A stretch of DNA of 38,936 nucleotides. Origin: Dehalococcoidia bacterium. Its GTDB lineage: Bacteria > Chloroflexota > Dehalococcoidia > UBA2979. This document shows positions 29,617 through 36,891 of this stretch, piece by piece. The stretch spans positions 1 through 38,936 of the forward strand of contig JALOAM010000007.1 of assembly GCA_023228765.1 (NCBI GenBank), written 5' to 3'. The notes under the pieces are model-generated. The model was not told where the DNA came from. It worked only from the letters and a program-made list of their open reading frames with translations, and ran no database searches. A program made the position numbers and the translations under genes. Each line of letters starts with the position of its first letter. Position 1 is the stretch's first letter.

Positions 29617-29960
29617 GGCTCCTCACACCAGACGGAGAGACGGTGACCATGGCGCGACGGGTGGAGGATCGGGAGACTCGCCGGGCGTCGCTCTCCGGCG
29701 AGCCGCTGGCGGCACACGAGTACCGGGCGGTGACCTGGGCATACGCGAACGCGGGCCCGGTCGGATCGGACAGCTACCACGGCGCGCGGGACGGATGGCT
29801 CGCGGGATACGGCTATCCGACCCGTACCGGCCTCGAGACGCTGTCGCGCACGTCCACGTACTGGCGGGCGTGGGAACGAGGGCACGCGGCGGGCGAGATG
29901 GCGCGCTACCTCGAGACGGTCCAGGCGATCGAGGCGGCGGCGCGCGATGGTGCGGCATGA
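29613..29960 (+). CDS. Hypothetical early protein
   Basis: A 115-residue protein starting at ATG 29613 (ATGA). It is helical, with aromatic-rich stretches (SYHGARDGWLAGYGYPTRTGLETLSRTSTYWRAWERGHAAGEMARYL). The 'RGH..Gem..yl' end resembles small phage proteins of unknown role. No motif for a function. Confidence 0.65.
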   Translation: MRLLTPDGETVTMARRVEDRETRRASLSGEPLAAHEYRAVTWAYANAGPVGSDSYHGARDGWLAGYGYPTRTGLETLSRTSTYWRAWERGHAAGEMARYLETVQAIEAAARDGAA

Positions 29961-30121
29961 CGGCGCCGGTGATGGTGGCCGCCCTCCTCCTGGTGGTGCT
30001 CGGCATGATCACCGGTCTGGCGCGCCAGCGGGTGCGGGACCAGGCGTCCGAGAGTCGTCGTCTCCGGCGTCGTCCCCGGCTCTCGCGGTACCGACTCCCG
30101 GCCGGGTGGAGGCCACGGTGA
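29957..30121 (+). CDS. Small single-pass membrane protein
   Basis: A 54-residue protein with one hydrophobic helix (VMVAALLLVVLGMITGLA, residues ~5-22) followed by a very basic cytoplasmic tail (RRLRRRPRLSRYRL). It overlaps both neighbours by four bases. Such small membrane proteins in phage early regions sometimes act in exclusion or host takeover; nothing here shows which. Confidence 0.6.
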   Translation: MTAPVMVAALLLVVLGMITGLARQRVRDQASESRRLRRRPRLSRYRLPAGWRPR

Positions 30122-30357
30122 TATCGGATCTCCACCAGGCGGCGATCATCGCCCGGCGGCAGGTCCGCGTCTTTCGCTACGCGCGCCGGAAACCCCGCTG
30201 CCCCGTGGCGCTCCGGACGATCGTGACGGTGATCGGCTCCGGCACCCTCGAGTACGAGACGACGCACCAGGACTCCGGGGTGATCCTCGATCCCGGCATC
30301 CCCGCCGTAGAGACCATGGCGACGCTCTTCCAGCGGAGGGAGAAGGGCGATGGCTGA
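30118..30357 (+). CDS. Hypothetical early protein (GTG start)
   Basis: A 79-residue protein starting at GTG 30118, overlapping the previous stop. It is beta-rich and begins with a helical basic segment (LHQAAIIARRQVRVFRYARRK). No family recognised. The last bases carry the AGAAGGG ribosome-binding site of the next gene. Confidence 0.55.
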   Translation: MISDLHQAAIIARRQVRVFRYARRKPRCPVALRTIVTVIGSGTLEYETTHQDSGVILDPGIPAVETMATLFQRREKGDG

Positions 30358-30580
30358 GCCGACCCCGAATCCACTGTGTGCGTTCCGGCACTGCGTGCGA
30401 AGTCCGGAGCGCCTGGCGCTCTGTGACCGGCATCTCGGGCAGATCCCGGAGTTCCACCGCCGGCGTCTGTTCCGGGCCCGGAGATTCGGCGTGACGAGTC
30501 GGGCGTACGGCCGGGCGGTGCGAGAGGCGGTGGCGTTCCTCGAGGAGCGGCATATCCGCGAGATGACGAGGGCTCGGTGA
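30350..30580 (+). CDS. Small Cys/His (zinc-finger-like) protein
   Basis: A 76-residue basic protein with CAFRHC, then ALCDRHL about ten residues later. This Cys/Cys/Cys/His set could hold one zinc ion. The rest is helical and Arg-rich (RRRLFRARRFGVTSRAYGRAVREAVAFLEE), fitting DNA or RNA binding. AGAAGGG lies just before its ATG, and it overlaps the previous gene by eight bases. Confidence 0.6.
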   Translation: MAEPTPNPLCAFRHCVRSPERLALCDRHLGQIPEFHRRRLFRARRFGVTSRAYGRAVREAVAFLEERHIREMTRAR

Positions 30581-30948
30581 GCGGGGCGGCGCACCCGGCG
30601 TTCCTCGCGGCGCCGCCGGAGAATCGGTGGCGGAAGCCGCTCAGGGATCTCTTGCCCTATCTGTCGGTGGGCGCGGCCCGGGAGTATCCGCGGTGGTGCG
30701 GCGTCATCCTGCCGAGCGGTGCCCGTGTCGCGCTTCGCGCCGTGATCGGCGCCGGTCGGGAGCTGGCGATTTACCGGCGTGAGCCGACCGTGACCCCGGA
30801 CGCGCATCGCCGGTGGCGCTCGGAGCTGGCGACGTTCGAGAAACACCTGGGTCTCGCGGACTGGACGCGAGATCTGCTGGTGATGGAGGGCGGCGGGCAG
30901 AAGGCGGTCTACCAGGAGTCACCGGGCACGGGGCTCTTTCCCGAGTGA
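30577..30948 (+). CDS. Hypothetical early protein (GTG start)
   Basis: A 123-residue protein starting at GTG 30577 and coupled to the previous gene. It has a beta core (WCGVILPSGARVALRAVIGAGRELAIYRRE) and a helical end (RRWRSELATFEKHLGLADWTRDLLVMEGGG...). No motif suggests a function. Confidence 0.6.
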   Translation: MSGAAHPAFLAAPPENRWRKPLRDLLPYLSVGAAREYPRWCGVILPSGARVALRAVIGAGRELAIYRREPTVTPDAHRRWRSELATFEKHLGLADWTRDLLVMEGGGQKAVYQESPGTGLFPE

Positions 30949-30959
30949 GGAGGCGACCG

Positions 30960-31211
30960 GTGCGTGCACTCATGGAGTGGATGGGACTCGCGGCGGTGAT
31001 CTACGCGATCGCGTTGGGTGTGTTCGTCGGGCTCATCATGGCGCGCGAAGGACTGGAGAGTGCCTGGGCGGCGCTCCGCCGGGCCCGCTCCGGTCGGACG
31101 CTCCGGCAGTGGTGGGGGGATCGGACGCAGGCGCGGGAGTGGGTGGGGCTGATTGACGAGGAGTGGCGGTCGACACGTGGACTGAGGCCAGCGAAGGAGA
31201 GACGACGGTGA
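30960..31211 (+). CDS. Small membrane protein before Xis/Int genes
   Basis: An 83-residue protein with an AGGAGG ribosome-binding site five bases before GTG 30960, which decides this start over the internal ATGs. An N-terminal membrane helix (WMGLAAVIYAIALGVFVGLIM, residues ~7-27) is followed by a basic, Trp/Arg-rich cytoplasmic region. Function unknown. Confidence 0.6.
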   Translation: MRALMEWMGLAAVIYAIALGVFVGLIMAREGLESAWAALRRARSGRTLRQWWGDRTQAREWVGLIDEEWRSTRGLRPAKERRR

Positions 31212-31450
31212 GAACGGATCCGGACCTGCAGCGGGCGCTGTACAACGACCTCACGCTGAGTACCGTGGCGGCGCGCCTCAGCATCTCCACGGAGCTGGTG
31301 CTCGCGCTGGGGGAATCGGGGGAGCTGGAAATCACGGACTACCGCCTCCCTGGGGCGAAGCGCGGGGTCTACCGCGTGAGTGCCGAGAGCGTGGAGGCCT
31401 TTCGAGGCCGGCGTCGGATCGTCGGGCAGAAAGCGGCGCAGCCAGCGTGA
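31208..31450 (+). CDS. Excisionase-like HTH protein
   Basis: An 80-residue protein at GTG 31208. DLTLSTVAARLSISTELVLALGESGELEITDYRLPGAKRGVYRVSAESVEAFR has an HTH followed by a wing and the 'yrvs.esv.aF' ending found in Xis/HTH_17 proteins. It overlaps the integrase start by four bases. That pairing supports a role in directing Int toward excision. Confidence 0.75.
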   Translation: MRTDPDLQRALYNDLTLSTVAARLSISTELVLALGESGELEITDYRLPGAKRGVYRVSAESVEAFRGRRRIVGQKAAQPA

Positions 31451-32715
31451 GCGCGCGCCGGCGTAGGCCGACCCTCAAGGTCGACATTCGAGACCAGCGA
31501 CTCCCTGGTGGTCGGTTCACGTGCTCGGCGCGTACGACGAGCGCGCCCGAGTTCCGTCGCCGGGAGGCGGCAGTCCGCGCACTGATTGAGGCCGGCGCCT
31601 ACGATATCCTCGCGCGGATCACGACGCCCGGGCCGCGGCGGCTGCACCTGTCGGATGTGGTCATCGCGGTCGCGGCGGGGGACATCGGCTCACTCCGCAT
31701 TTCATGCGGTCCATCGCTCCTGATGCTGGGTCAGAGTATCGACCGGCTCAAGCAGCGAAAGGAGGCCACGCGGGCGGCCGGCACCGCGACGAAAGTCTCG
31801 GGAGTCGCGAAGCATATCGAGTCATTCTTCGGTGTCGTGAGGACTCGCGCCGGAACGATCATCGAGGACGTCGACATCACGACAATCACGACACGGCAGT
31901 GTGAGGAGTTCCTCACCGTGCCGCGCGATGGCGCGCCCTGGGCGCCGAGGACGCAGGTGGTCGCGCATGCCTACGCTATGCAAGTCTGGGCGATCGCGAT
32001 CGGTGATGAGATGGAGGCGGCCGAGCGCGAGAATCGGCGTGCGCGAATGCGGACCAACCCGTGGGCGAAGATCGACCCCGCGCGAGTCGTGCCTACGCGA
32101 GTGATCTTCCTGACCGAGCCGGAGCGTGACGCCATGCTGGCGCGGTTGGCGGGTACGCCAATGCGGGCATTTATGGCGGTGGGATACCTGGCGGGTCTGC
32201 GAATCGGAGAGGCCATCCACCTCCGTACGGATATCGATGTCGATCTGCCAGCCGGCCAACTGAGGGTCCAGTCGCGGCCGGGGGAGTACGCCTGGACAAC
32301 GAAAACGAAGCGCAATCGGGATGTGCCGATGAGCGCATCGCTCCGGGCGATCCTCATGGAACACGTCCGTCTCGGCTTCGCGGGAGATCGGTACTTTTTC
32401 CGGGCCCCGGGTCGCGATCGGCCACTCGGGAGTACCACGGCCTGGCATTGGTGGGTCGCGGCGTACGACGCTGCGGGCATCAAACATGGCCGCGCGGAGA
32501 TCGACGCGGTCGTCTATCACACCGGTCGTCATTCCTTCGCGTCGTTGCTCGTACAGGCGGGCGTGTCTCCGATGATCGTGGCCGAATTGATGGGGATCCG
32601 GTTCGAGGAGGTCATCGCGACATACGGTCACCTGGCCCCGCACAATCTGGCGGACGCGGTCGCGAAGCTCGAATCGCGCCCGGTATCCAACGAATCATCC
32701 ACCAACGGCTCCTGA
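31447..32715 (+). CDS. Tyrosine recombinase integrase
   Basis: A 422-residue phage integrase starting at GTG 31447. The catalytic residues are visible: Arg252 in AGLRIGEA, a Lys in the TKTKRNRDVPM hairpin, His358-x-x-Arg361 in YHTGRHSFAS, and the nucleophile Tyr393 in TYGHLAPHN. The N-terminal ~210 residues include an arm/core-binding region (KVSGVAKHIESFFGVV...ITTRQCEEFL). The enzyme inserts and excises the phage at att sites. The extreme 3' end contains one copy of a direct repeat whose second copy is 190 bases downstream. Confidence 0.96.
   Translation: MSARRRRPTLKVDIRDQRLPGGRFTCSARTTSAPEFRRREAAVRALIEAGAYDILARITTPGPRRLHLSDVVIAVAAGDIGSLRISCGPSLLMLGQSIDRLKQRKEATRAAGTATKVSGVAKHIESFFGVVRTRAGTIIEDVDITTITTRQCEEFLTVPRDGAPWAPRTQVVAHAYAMQVWAIAIGDEMEAAERENRRARMRTNPWAKIDPARVVPTRVIFLTEPERDAMLARLAGTPMRAFMAVGYLAGLRIGEAIHLRTDIDVDLPAGQLRVQSRPGEYAWTTKTKRNRDVPMSASLRAILMEHVRLGFAGDRYFFRAPGRDRPLGSTTAWHWWVAAYDAAGIKHGRAEIDAVVYHTGRHSFASLLVQAGVSPMIVAELMGIRFEEVIATYGHLAPHNLADAVAKLESRPVSNESSTNGS
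32681..32701 (+). repeat. Direct repeat, copy 1 (end of integrase gene)
   Basis: CGGTATCCA followed by ACGAATCATCCA; matches copy 2 at 20 of 21 positions. It encodes the last residues of Int, so it may be an Int arm-type site or the scar of a short duplication. Confidence 0.7.
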
Positions 32716-32906
32716 ATCATGCGCCTCACGAGGAAGAGGGATAGAACTCGCCCTTCACGGTTTCCTAATCCGGTAGTACCGGTGGGGGGGCTGGACACCC
32801 TCGAAACTCAAGGCGCGCGGAGGCAGTGTGCGCGCGCCGGCCTACTCTGCGAAAGCCGTTCGCCGCTCATCGGTATCCGACGAATCATCCATCGTTCGGA
32901 GGACCG
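32716..32906. other. Intergenic att-like region after integrase
   Basis: A 191-base gap in a genome with almost none. It contains the palindrome CCGGTAGTACCGG (32770-32782), a hairpin GGCGCGCG/CGCGCGCC (32812-32819 and 32831-32838), the second direct repeat and one arm of a larger palindrome. Position right after int is typical for attP. I cannot fix the core because no host junction is present, and I see no tRNA 3' end. Confidence 0.5.
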
Positions 32907-32917
32907 ATGAGCGGCGA
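32860..32917. repeat. 58-bp palindrome spanning the RuvC-like gene start
   Basis: Perfect 15-base arms TCGCCGCTCATCGGT (32860-32874) and ACCGATGAGCGGCGA (32903-32917). Within the loop TCCGACGA and TCGTTCGGA pair again with one bulge. The right arm contains the ATG at 32907 and the loop contains the CGGAGG ribosome-binding site. It could act as a DNA cruciform or as an mRNA hairpin controlling translation. Confidence 0.75.
32871..32891 (+). repeat. Direct repeat, copy 2 (within the palindrome)
   Basis: CGGTATCCG followed by ACGAATCATCCA; 20 of 21 positions match copy 1, 190 bases upstream. It lies across the left arm and loop of the 58-bp palindrome. Confidence 0.7.
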
Positions 32918-33464
32918 GCGGATCCCCCTGCTATTCGCGATTGACCCGGGGCTGGACGTGGTAGGTGGGGCGCTGTTCAACCCTCGGCTACGCGACGAGA
33001 TGACGCTCGTCGGCGGGGCGCGAGCGTTTGTCCGGCTCCTCTCTTTCCGCACCAGCTCGCGCGACCTGGTCTCGGATCGATGCGGCGCGATCGCGGAGTG
33101 GGTGGCGCGGACGATCGACGCGGAGGGGGTCGGCACGGTCGTACTCGAGACGCCGGCGCGGGACGGCGGCTACCAGGAGCGGGTGCAGCGCCAACGGACG
33201 AAGGGGAGTATCGCGGCCGGCGGCGAGGCGAAGTTGAACCGCGCGTTAGGCGCTCTGGCGGCCGGCGCGCACATGGGCGGCGCGAAGCTGGTGGAGGTCT
33301 CGTCGGGGACCTACCCGCGCAGCTTCCGCGGGAAGAAGGCGCGTCACGATGTGATGGACCGGGCGCTTCGCGCGGTCGGGAAGGATCCGCTAAAAGGCAA
33401 TGTGGACTCGCGGGACGCGGCGTTCCTCGGCGCGCTCTACCTCTGTTCGCATCGGGGGGTCTGA
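32907..33464 (+). CDS. RuvC-like Holliday junction nuclease
   Basis: A 185-residue protein with an RNase H/RuvC fold: LLFAIDPGLDVVGGALF (first catalytic Asp in DPG), VVLETPARDGGYQE (catalytic Glu) and a C-terminal VDSRDAAFLGALYL (closing Asp pair). Phage RuvC-like enzymes resolve recombination and replication branches before packaging. CGGAGG lies before ATG 32907. Start and ribosome-binding site lie inside a strong palindrome, so translation may be regulated. It directly precedes the replication initiator. Confidence 0.85.
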   Translation: MSGERIPLLFAIDPGLDVVGGALFNPRLRDEMTLVGGARAFVRLLSFRTSSRDLVSDRCGAIAEWVARTIDAEGVGTVVLETPARDGGYQERVQRQRTKGSIAAGGEAKLNRALGALAAGAHMGGAKLVEVSSGTYPRSFRGKKARHDVMDRALRAVGKDPLKGNVDSRDAAFLGALYLCSHRGV

Positions 33465-34382
33465 GTGGATCCAGAGGTGATCACCCAACTGTTCTCGCCG
33501 GACCTGAACCTCTCGCCCGAGGCGCGGACGATCATCGCGTACGTGGCGACCATCAGCGGGACGGAGATCTCATTCGACCGACTGATGCGCCTCATCCACG
33601 TGAGGGACGAGAAGAAGCTGCGGCGCTCCCTGGCTGAGGCCGAAGACGCGGGATGGATCGCGATCAACCGGCACACGGGCCGGGGGCACAATCCCTTGTT
33701 CGAGTTTACCCCTCCGAAAAACGGAACCCTATCGGATAGGGTGCCGAAAAACGGAGGGGTAAACTCGGATGACCCAACGAGGAATCGCGCGGAAAACCCG
33801 GATAGCCTGCCGAAAAACGGAACGCTATCGGATAGCCCTCCGAAAAACGGAACCCTAAACGCGGATAGGGTGCCGAAAAACGGAGGGGTAAACGATTCCT
33901 CACGCGTGCGCGCGGCTTTTTCTTCTTCAACTACATCTTCTTCTCCCAGCGTTTCACCAAACGGGCGGGCGCGGGACGCGGCGCAATCGAGTGCCCTGGC
34001 CGCGCTGGTGACCTACCTCGGCGAGCACGCCAGCGCCGTGCACCAGATGCTCGGATCGGCCGACCATCCCCCGCTCTGGCCGGCGGCCGTGATGGGCAAA
34101 TACGGACCGGGCGGCACGCAACTGCGGCTCTTGTCGGGGATCCCTCCAGACCGGCAACCGGCCGTCCTGGCGACGGCGATGATGGAGTGGGCGACGGGCG
34201 GGAAACCATTCGAGAATCGACACTTCGACGGATACGTGAGAAAGGCGGCTGAACATGAGCGAGATGGCGGAACCGGCGGAAGCGGAGGAGATCACCGCGG
34301 CGCAACTCGAAGAGCGGCACATCCAGCGCCGAGCGGAACTCCAGCTGGGGCCGGCCCGGGTCGGAAGTGGCATTTCGAGTAA
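33465..34382 (+). CDS. Replication initiator, lambda O-like, with origin in gene
   Basis: A 305-residue protein starting at GTG 33465, directly after the RuvC-like stop. Residues ~1-80 form a winged-helix domain (LSPEARTIIAYVATISGTEISFDRLMRLIHVRDEKKLRRSLAEAEDAGWIAINR). Residues ~82-143 are a repetitive linker (PPKNGTLSDRVPKNGGVN and variants), dictated by DNA iterons. Ser-rich sequence follows, then a helical domain (SALAALVTYLGEHASAVHQML, later MMEWATGGKPFENRHFDGYVRKA), probably for helicase-loader contact. Lambda O has the same plan, with the origin in mid-gene. The last 42 residues overlap the loader gene in another frame. Confidence 0.85.
   Translation: MDPEVITQLFSPDLNLSPEARTIIAYVATISGTEISFDRLMRLIHVRDEKKLRRSLAEAEDAGWIAINRHTGRGHNPLFEFTPPKNGTLSDRVPKNGGVNSDDPTRNRAENPDSLPKNGTLSDSPPKNGTLNADRVPKNGGVNDSSRVRAAFSSSTTSSSPSVSPNGRARDAAQSSALAALVTYLGEHASAVHQMLGSADHPPLWPAAVMGKYGPGGTQLRLLSGIPPDRQPAVLATAMMEWATGGKPFENRHFDGYVRKAAEHERDGGTGGSGGDHRGATRRAAHPAPSGTPAGAGPGRKWHFE
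33702..33893. other. Candidate replication origin: iterons inside initiator gene
   Basis: Five exact copies of CCGAAAAACGG (starts 33714, 33744, 33810, 33840, 33873), each with CCG/CGG inverted ends. Between them lie palindromes ACCCTATCGGATAGGGT (33726-33742) and GCTATCGGATAGC (33824-33836). A perfect 15-bp inverted repeat (33702-33716 and 33752-33766) brackets the first pair. A pyrimidine-rich tract (33914-33943) follows at once and could be the strand-opening region. Confidence 0.85.
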
Positions 34383-35187
34383 AGAGCCGGTCGAGATGAC
34401 GACCATCAACTCGGTTTGCCCGTCGTGCGGCCAGCGGGACGCACTCGAGGTGCCGGCGATGTTCCGCAACCTCGGGGATCGGCGGTTTCCGTGCACGGCC
34501 TGCAAAGCCGCCAGCGAGGCGAAGGAGGCGGAGCTGCGCGCCGAGGAAGAGGCCCGGCTGAACCGGGAGCGCCGCGAGCGGCGAGGTGCGGAGATCCTGG
34601 GCGTGCTCCGGTCGATCGGGGTGAATGCGTGGGACCACCGGGACGCGACACTCGAGGCGTTCGACGCTCGCGAGGCCGGCCCGGGAGTGATGCAGGCCGC
34701 GCGGGAGTTTCTGGACGAGGTCCGGAGCGCCGGCGAGTACGAGCAGGTCCGCGGGCTCTACCTGTTCGGTGGGACCGGCGCCGGGAAATCTCACCTGGCG
34801 GTCGCGATCGCCCGGGCGCTGCTGCTGGATCCGGACGTCCCGTCCGGCGAGGTCGTCTACGATCACGCGCTCCGGCTGATCGGCCAGATCCAGCGGACCT
34901 ACGGGAGTGACGAGCGAGCCGAGGAAGTCCTGCAGCGACGGATCGACGCGCGCCTCTGGATCCTCGACGACCTGGGGACGGAGGCGCCGAGCGCGGACGT
35001 CGTGCGTCGGCTCACGGAGATCTTCACCGAGCGGGCGATGCGCCCCACGATCGTGACCAGCAACCTTTCACCGGACCAGCTCGAGACTCGCAACCCGGAG
35101 TTCTTCCGCGTCGTGAGTCGACTCGGTCCGCGCTACTTCCGGACCGTGCGTGTGCATGGGTCGGACCGTCGCTTCGCGGCCGCATGA
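34255..35187 (+). CDS. DnaC/IstB-like helicase loader ATPase
   Basis: A 310-residue protein. Residues ~54-85 hold a zinc-ribbon-like pair (CPSCG ... CTAC), then a charged helix (EAELRAEEEARLNRERRERR), then an AAA+ domain with Walker A GGTGAGKSHLA and Walker B LWILDDLGTE, plus sensor-like IVTSNLSPDQL. It would load the host replicative helicase onto the origin opened by the O-like protein. Start ATG 34255 has AAAGGCGG upstream but overlaps the initiator gene by 128 bases. ATG 34396 (before TTINSVCPSCG) is the alternative that removes the overlap. Confidence 0.9.
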   Translation: MSEMAEPAEAEEITAAQLEERHIQRRAELQLGPARVGSGISSKEPVEMTTINSVCPSCGQRDALEVPAMFRNLGDRRFPCTACKAASEAKEAELRAEEEARLNRERRERRGAEILGVLRSIGVNAWDHRDATLEAFDAREAGPGVMQAAREFLDEVRSAGEYEQVRGLYLFGGTGAGKSHLAVAIARALLLDPDVPSGEVVYDHALRLIGQIQRTYGSDERAEEVLQRRIDARLWILDDLGTEAPSADVVRRLTEIFTERAMRPTIVTSNLSPDQLETRNPEFFRVVSRLGPRYFRTVRVHGSDRRFAAA

Positions 35188-36191
35188 GGGGCGCGACGGC
35201 GGTCGTCAGCGTCAGCGCCGATGCGCTCCGGGCGGAGCGGGCCCGGGTGATGGAGGCCCGTGCGCCGAGGGAGGCTCTGGAGCGCCAGCGGCACCGGGCC
35301 CGACAGGTCCTGACCGGCCGATGGGACGCGAGTGAAGAGGAGCTACGCGGTGAGATCGCCGCGCAGTACGAGCAGCTGTCGGCGCACGAGGTGGAGGAGC
35401 TGCTCGTGGTCGCGCTCGCGGTGCAGCGGTCCGAGCGGCCGAAGGTCGACCCCGCGACGGTGAATGTGCGTTACCAGGAGGACCCGGAGGCAGGCGGGAA
35501 GCGAAAGCCGGCGAAGCGGCCTGCCCCCGCGGCGAAGTCCGCTCCGGCGCCGCCGGCGCACCTCGCGGAGAACGGGAGGAAGAAGCGCAGGCCGCTGGCC
35601 AGACCAACCACGACGGACAACCAGGAAGAGGAGGAATCTCCGGTGATCAGCTACGAGGGCCGGAATCCGGGGCACCGGAAGCGCGTGTGGGCCATTGCTC
35701 GATCCCTCCTCCCGGCTGTCACGCCCGCCGAGCTGGTCGAGGCCGTGGGGTCCGCCGCGAACCTGACGATGACGCTGAAGCAGGCGGAGGCAATCCTCCG
35801 GAGCCTGCCGGGGCTGGAAGCGGTGCGCGAGGCGCGGCAGGAGAGAGCCGCGGCTGCATCGCCAGCGGTGGCAACCGCGTCGGAGATGGCGTCGCCGCCC
35901 ATCTCGAGCGCGTCGCCACCTCCGCCCGTCTCCCCCGCACCGGCTGAACCCGCACCTGCTGTCGCCCCGCCGCTCTCGCGACCGCCGGTGCCGGCTGTCG
36001 GACTGGCGGTCCCTCCCGCTCCGTATCCCCGTGCCGTCACCCGGGGTGTCGCCGGCGGTGGGATCGCGGTCCTGCCCCAGCTCGGGACGAGTCGGGTGCG
36101 TCTGTGGGTCGACATGGAGATGCCGGCGTACGAGGCGCGCAACGTCGTCGACGTGGTGATGGGGATCATGGAGGACGCCGCCGATGACTGA
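35184..36191 (+). CDS. Unknown protein with long Ala/Pro-rich linker
   Basis: A 335-residue protein starting at ATG 35184 (ATGA). The N-terminal third is helical (RAERARVMEARAPREALERQRHRARQVL). A Lys/Pro/Ala-rich stretch, a small central domain (YEGRNPGHRKRVWAIARSLLPAVTPAELVEAVGSAANLTMTLKQAEAILRSL), a second Pro/Ala/Ser linker (~230-285) and a C-terminal strand-helix (SRVRLWVDMEMPAYEARNVVDVVMGIMEDAA) follow. It could be a multi-valent replication or regulatory factor, but no family is recognised. Confidence 0.7.
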   Translation: MRGATAVVSVSADALRAERARVMEARAPREALERQRHRARQVLTGRWDASEEELRGEIAAQYEQLSAHEVEELLVVALAVQRSERPKVDPATVNVRYQEDPEAGGKRKPAKRPAPAAKSAPAPPAHLAENGRKKRRPLARPTTTDNQEEEESPVISYEGRNPGHRKRVWAIARSLLPAVTPAELVEAVGSAANLTMTLKQAEAILRSLPGLEAVREARQERAAAASPAVATASEMASPPISSASPPPPVSPAPAEPAPAVAPPLSRPPVPAVGLAVPPAPYPRAVTRGVAGGGIAVLPQLGTSRVRLWVDMEMPAYEARNVVDVVMGIMEDAADD

Positions 36192-36465
36192 CACCTACAG
36201 CGCAGCACTGATGGCCGCGCTCCGAGAGATGGCGGAGGACTGGTGTATGGCGGGGATGGAGTACGCCGAGGAAGTGATGGCGGCGAAGGGCGGCGCGCCC
36301 CTGCGCGCCGAGGCGAAGGAGGAGGGTCGCCGGTGGGTCCGCGACTATTTCGCCGATGTGGCGGCTACCGAAGACACGCAGCTACAGGCCGTCCTCGCCG
36401 CCGTGGATGCGATCGAGGCGGCGGCGCGAAAGCCTGACCCGACGACACGTGATGTTTCCGGCTGA
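36184..36465 (+). CDS. Small helical hypothetical protein
   Basis: A 93-residue acidic helical protein (LMAALREMAEDWCMAGMEYAEEVMAAKGGAP...VRDYFADVAATEDTQLQAVLAAVDAIEAAA). Overlaps the previous gene by eight bases. No function can be assigned. Confidence 0.65.
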   Translation: MTDTYSAALMAALREMAEDWCMAGMEYAEEVMAAKGGAPLRAEAKEEGRRWVRDYFADVAATEDTQLQAVLAAVDAIEAAARKPDPTTRDVSG

Positions 36466-36547
36466 TCTCGAACCTGCACGACCGCACGCTGCTCGTGATG
36501 CAGGCCGCGTGGGCGGCGGTCCCGATCCCGAAGAAAGCGAGGAAGCG

Positions 36548-36646
36548 ATGAGCGAGGACCGCAACGAATGGGTACCGGACCCGAGATGGAAGGTCACGCT
36601 CGCGGGAGGGGAGTGCAGCTTCCCGCGCTGTGAGGGCGAGGCGTGA
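36548..36646 (+). CDS. Possible 32-residue protein
   Basis: MSEDRNEWVPDPRWKVTLAGG followed by ECSFPRCEGEA, with GAGGAAG upstream and GTGA overlap with the next gene. It fills an otherwise empty 177-base gap. In another frame the same gap encodes NLHDRTLLVMQAAWAAVPIPKK without a start, which looks like the remnant of a lost gene end. Confidence 0.4.
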   Translation: MSEDRNEWVPDPRWKVTLAGGECSFPRCEGEA

Positions 36647-36891
36647 GCGGCTGGCGGCCGAAGCTGCGAGAGCCCAACAACGTGGCGGAAGCGCTGGAAC
36701 GGGACGACCTGGTATCCCGTGGTCTCGCGATCCGTCGCCGCGCGGAGGCAATGAAAGCGGACATTGAGCACTGGAACCGGACGCACTCGGACCAAGCGCC
36801 GCTCAGCACAGCGTTCGAAGACGCCATCATCGCGTGGTGCGACGGGCTGGGTCCGCTCCCGGAGATGCCGGCGGCTGAGGGGGAGTCGTGA
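36643..36891 (+). CDS. Small hypothetical protein (GTG start)
   Basis: An 82-residue helical protein starting at GTG 36643 (PNNVAEALERDDLVSRGLAIRRRAEAMKADIEHWNRTH...FEDAIIAWCDGLGPLPE). Coupled to the truncated Dcm gene by a GTGA overlap. Function unknown. Confidence 0.6.
   Translation: MSGWRPKLREPNNVAEALERDDLVSRGLAIRRRAEAMKADIEHWNRTHSDQAPLSTAFEDAIIAWCDGLGPLPEMPAAEGES

Noticed and set aside
32716..32906. tRNA or tRNA 3' fragment in the post-integrase gap
   Set aside because: No T-arm sequence or cloverleaf could be found; the hairpins present do not fit a tRNA.
36453..36550. NLHDRTLLVMQAAWAAVPIPKK reading as a separate gene
   Set aside because: It looks protein-like but has no usable start codon upstream; mentioned only as a possible remnant.
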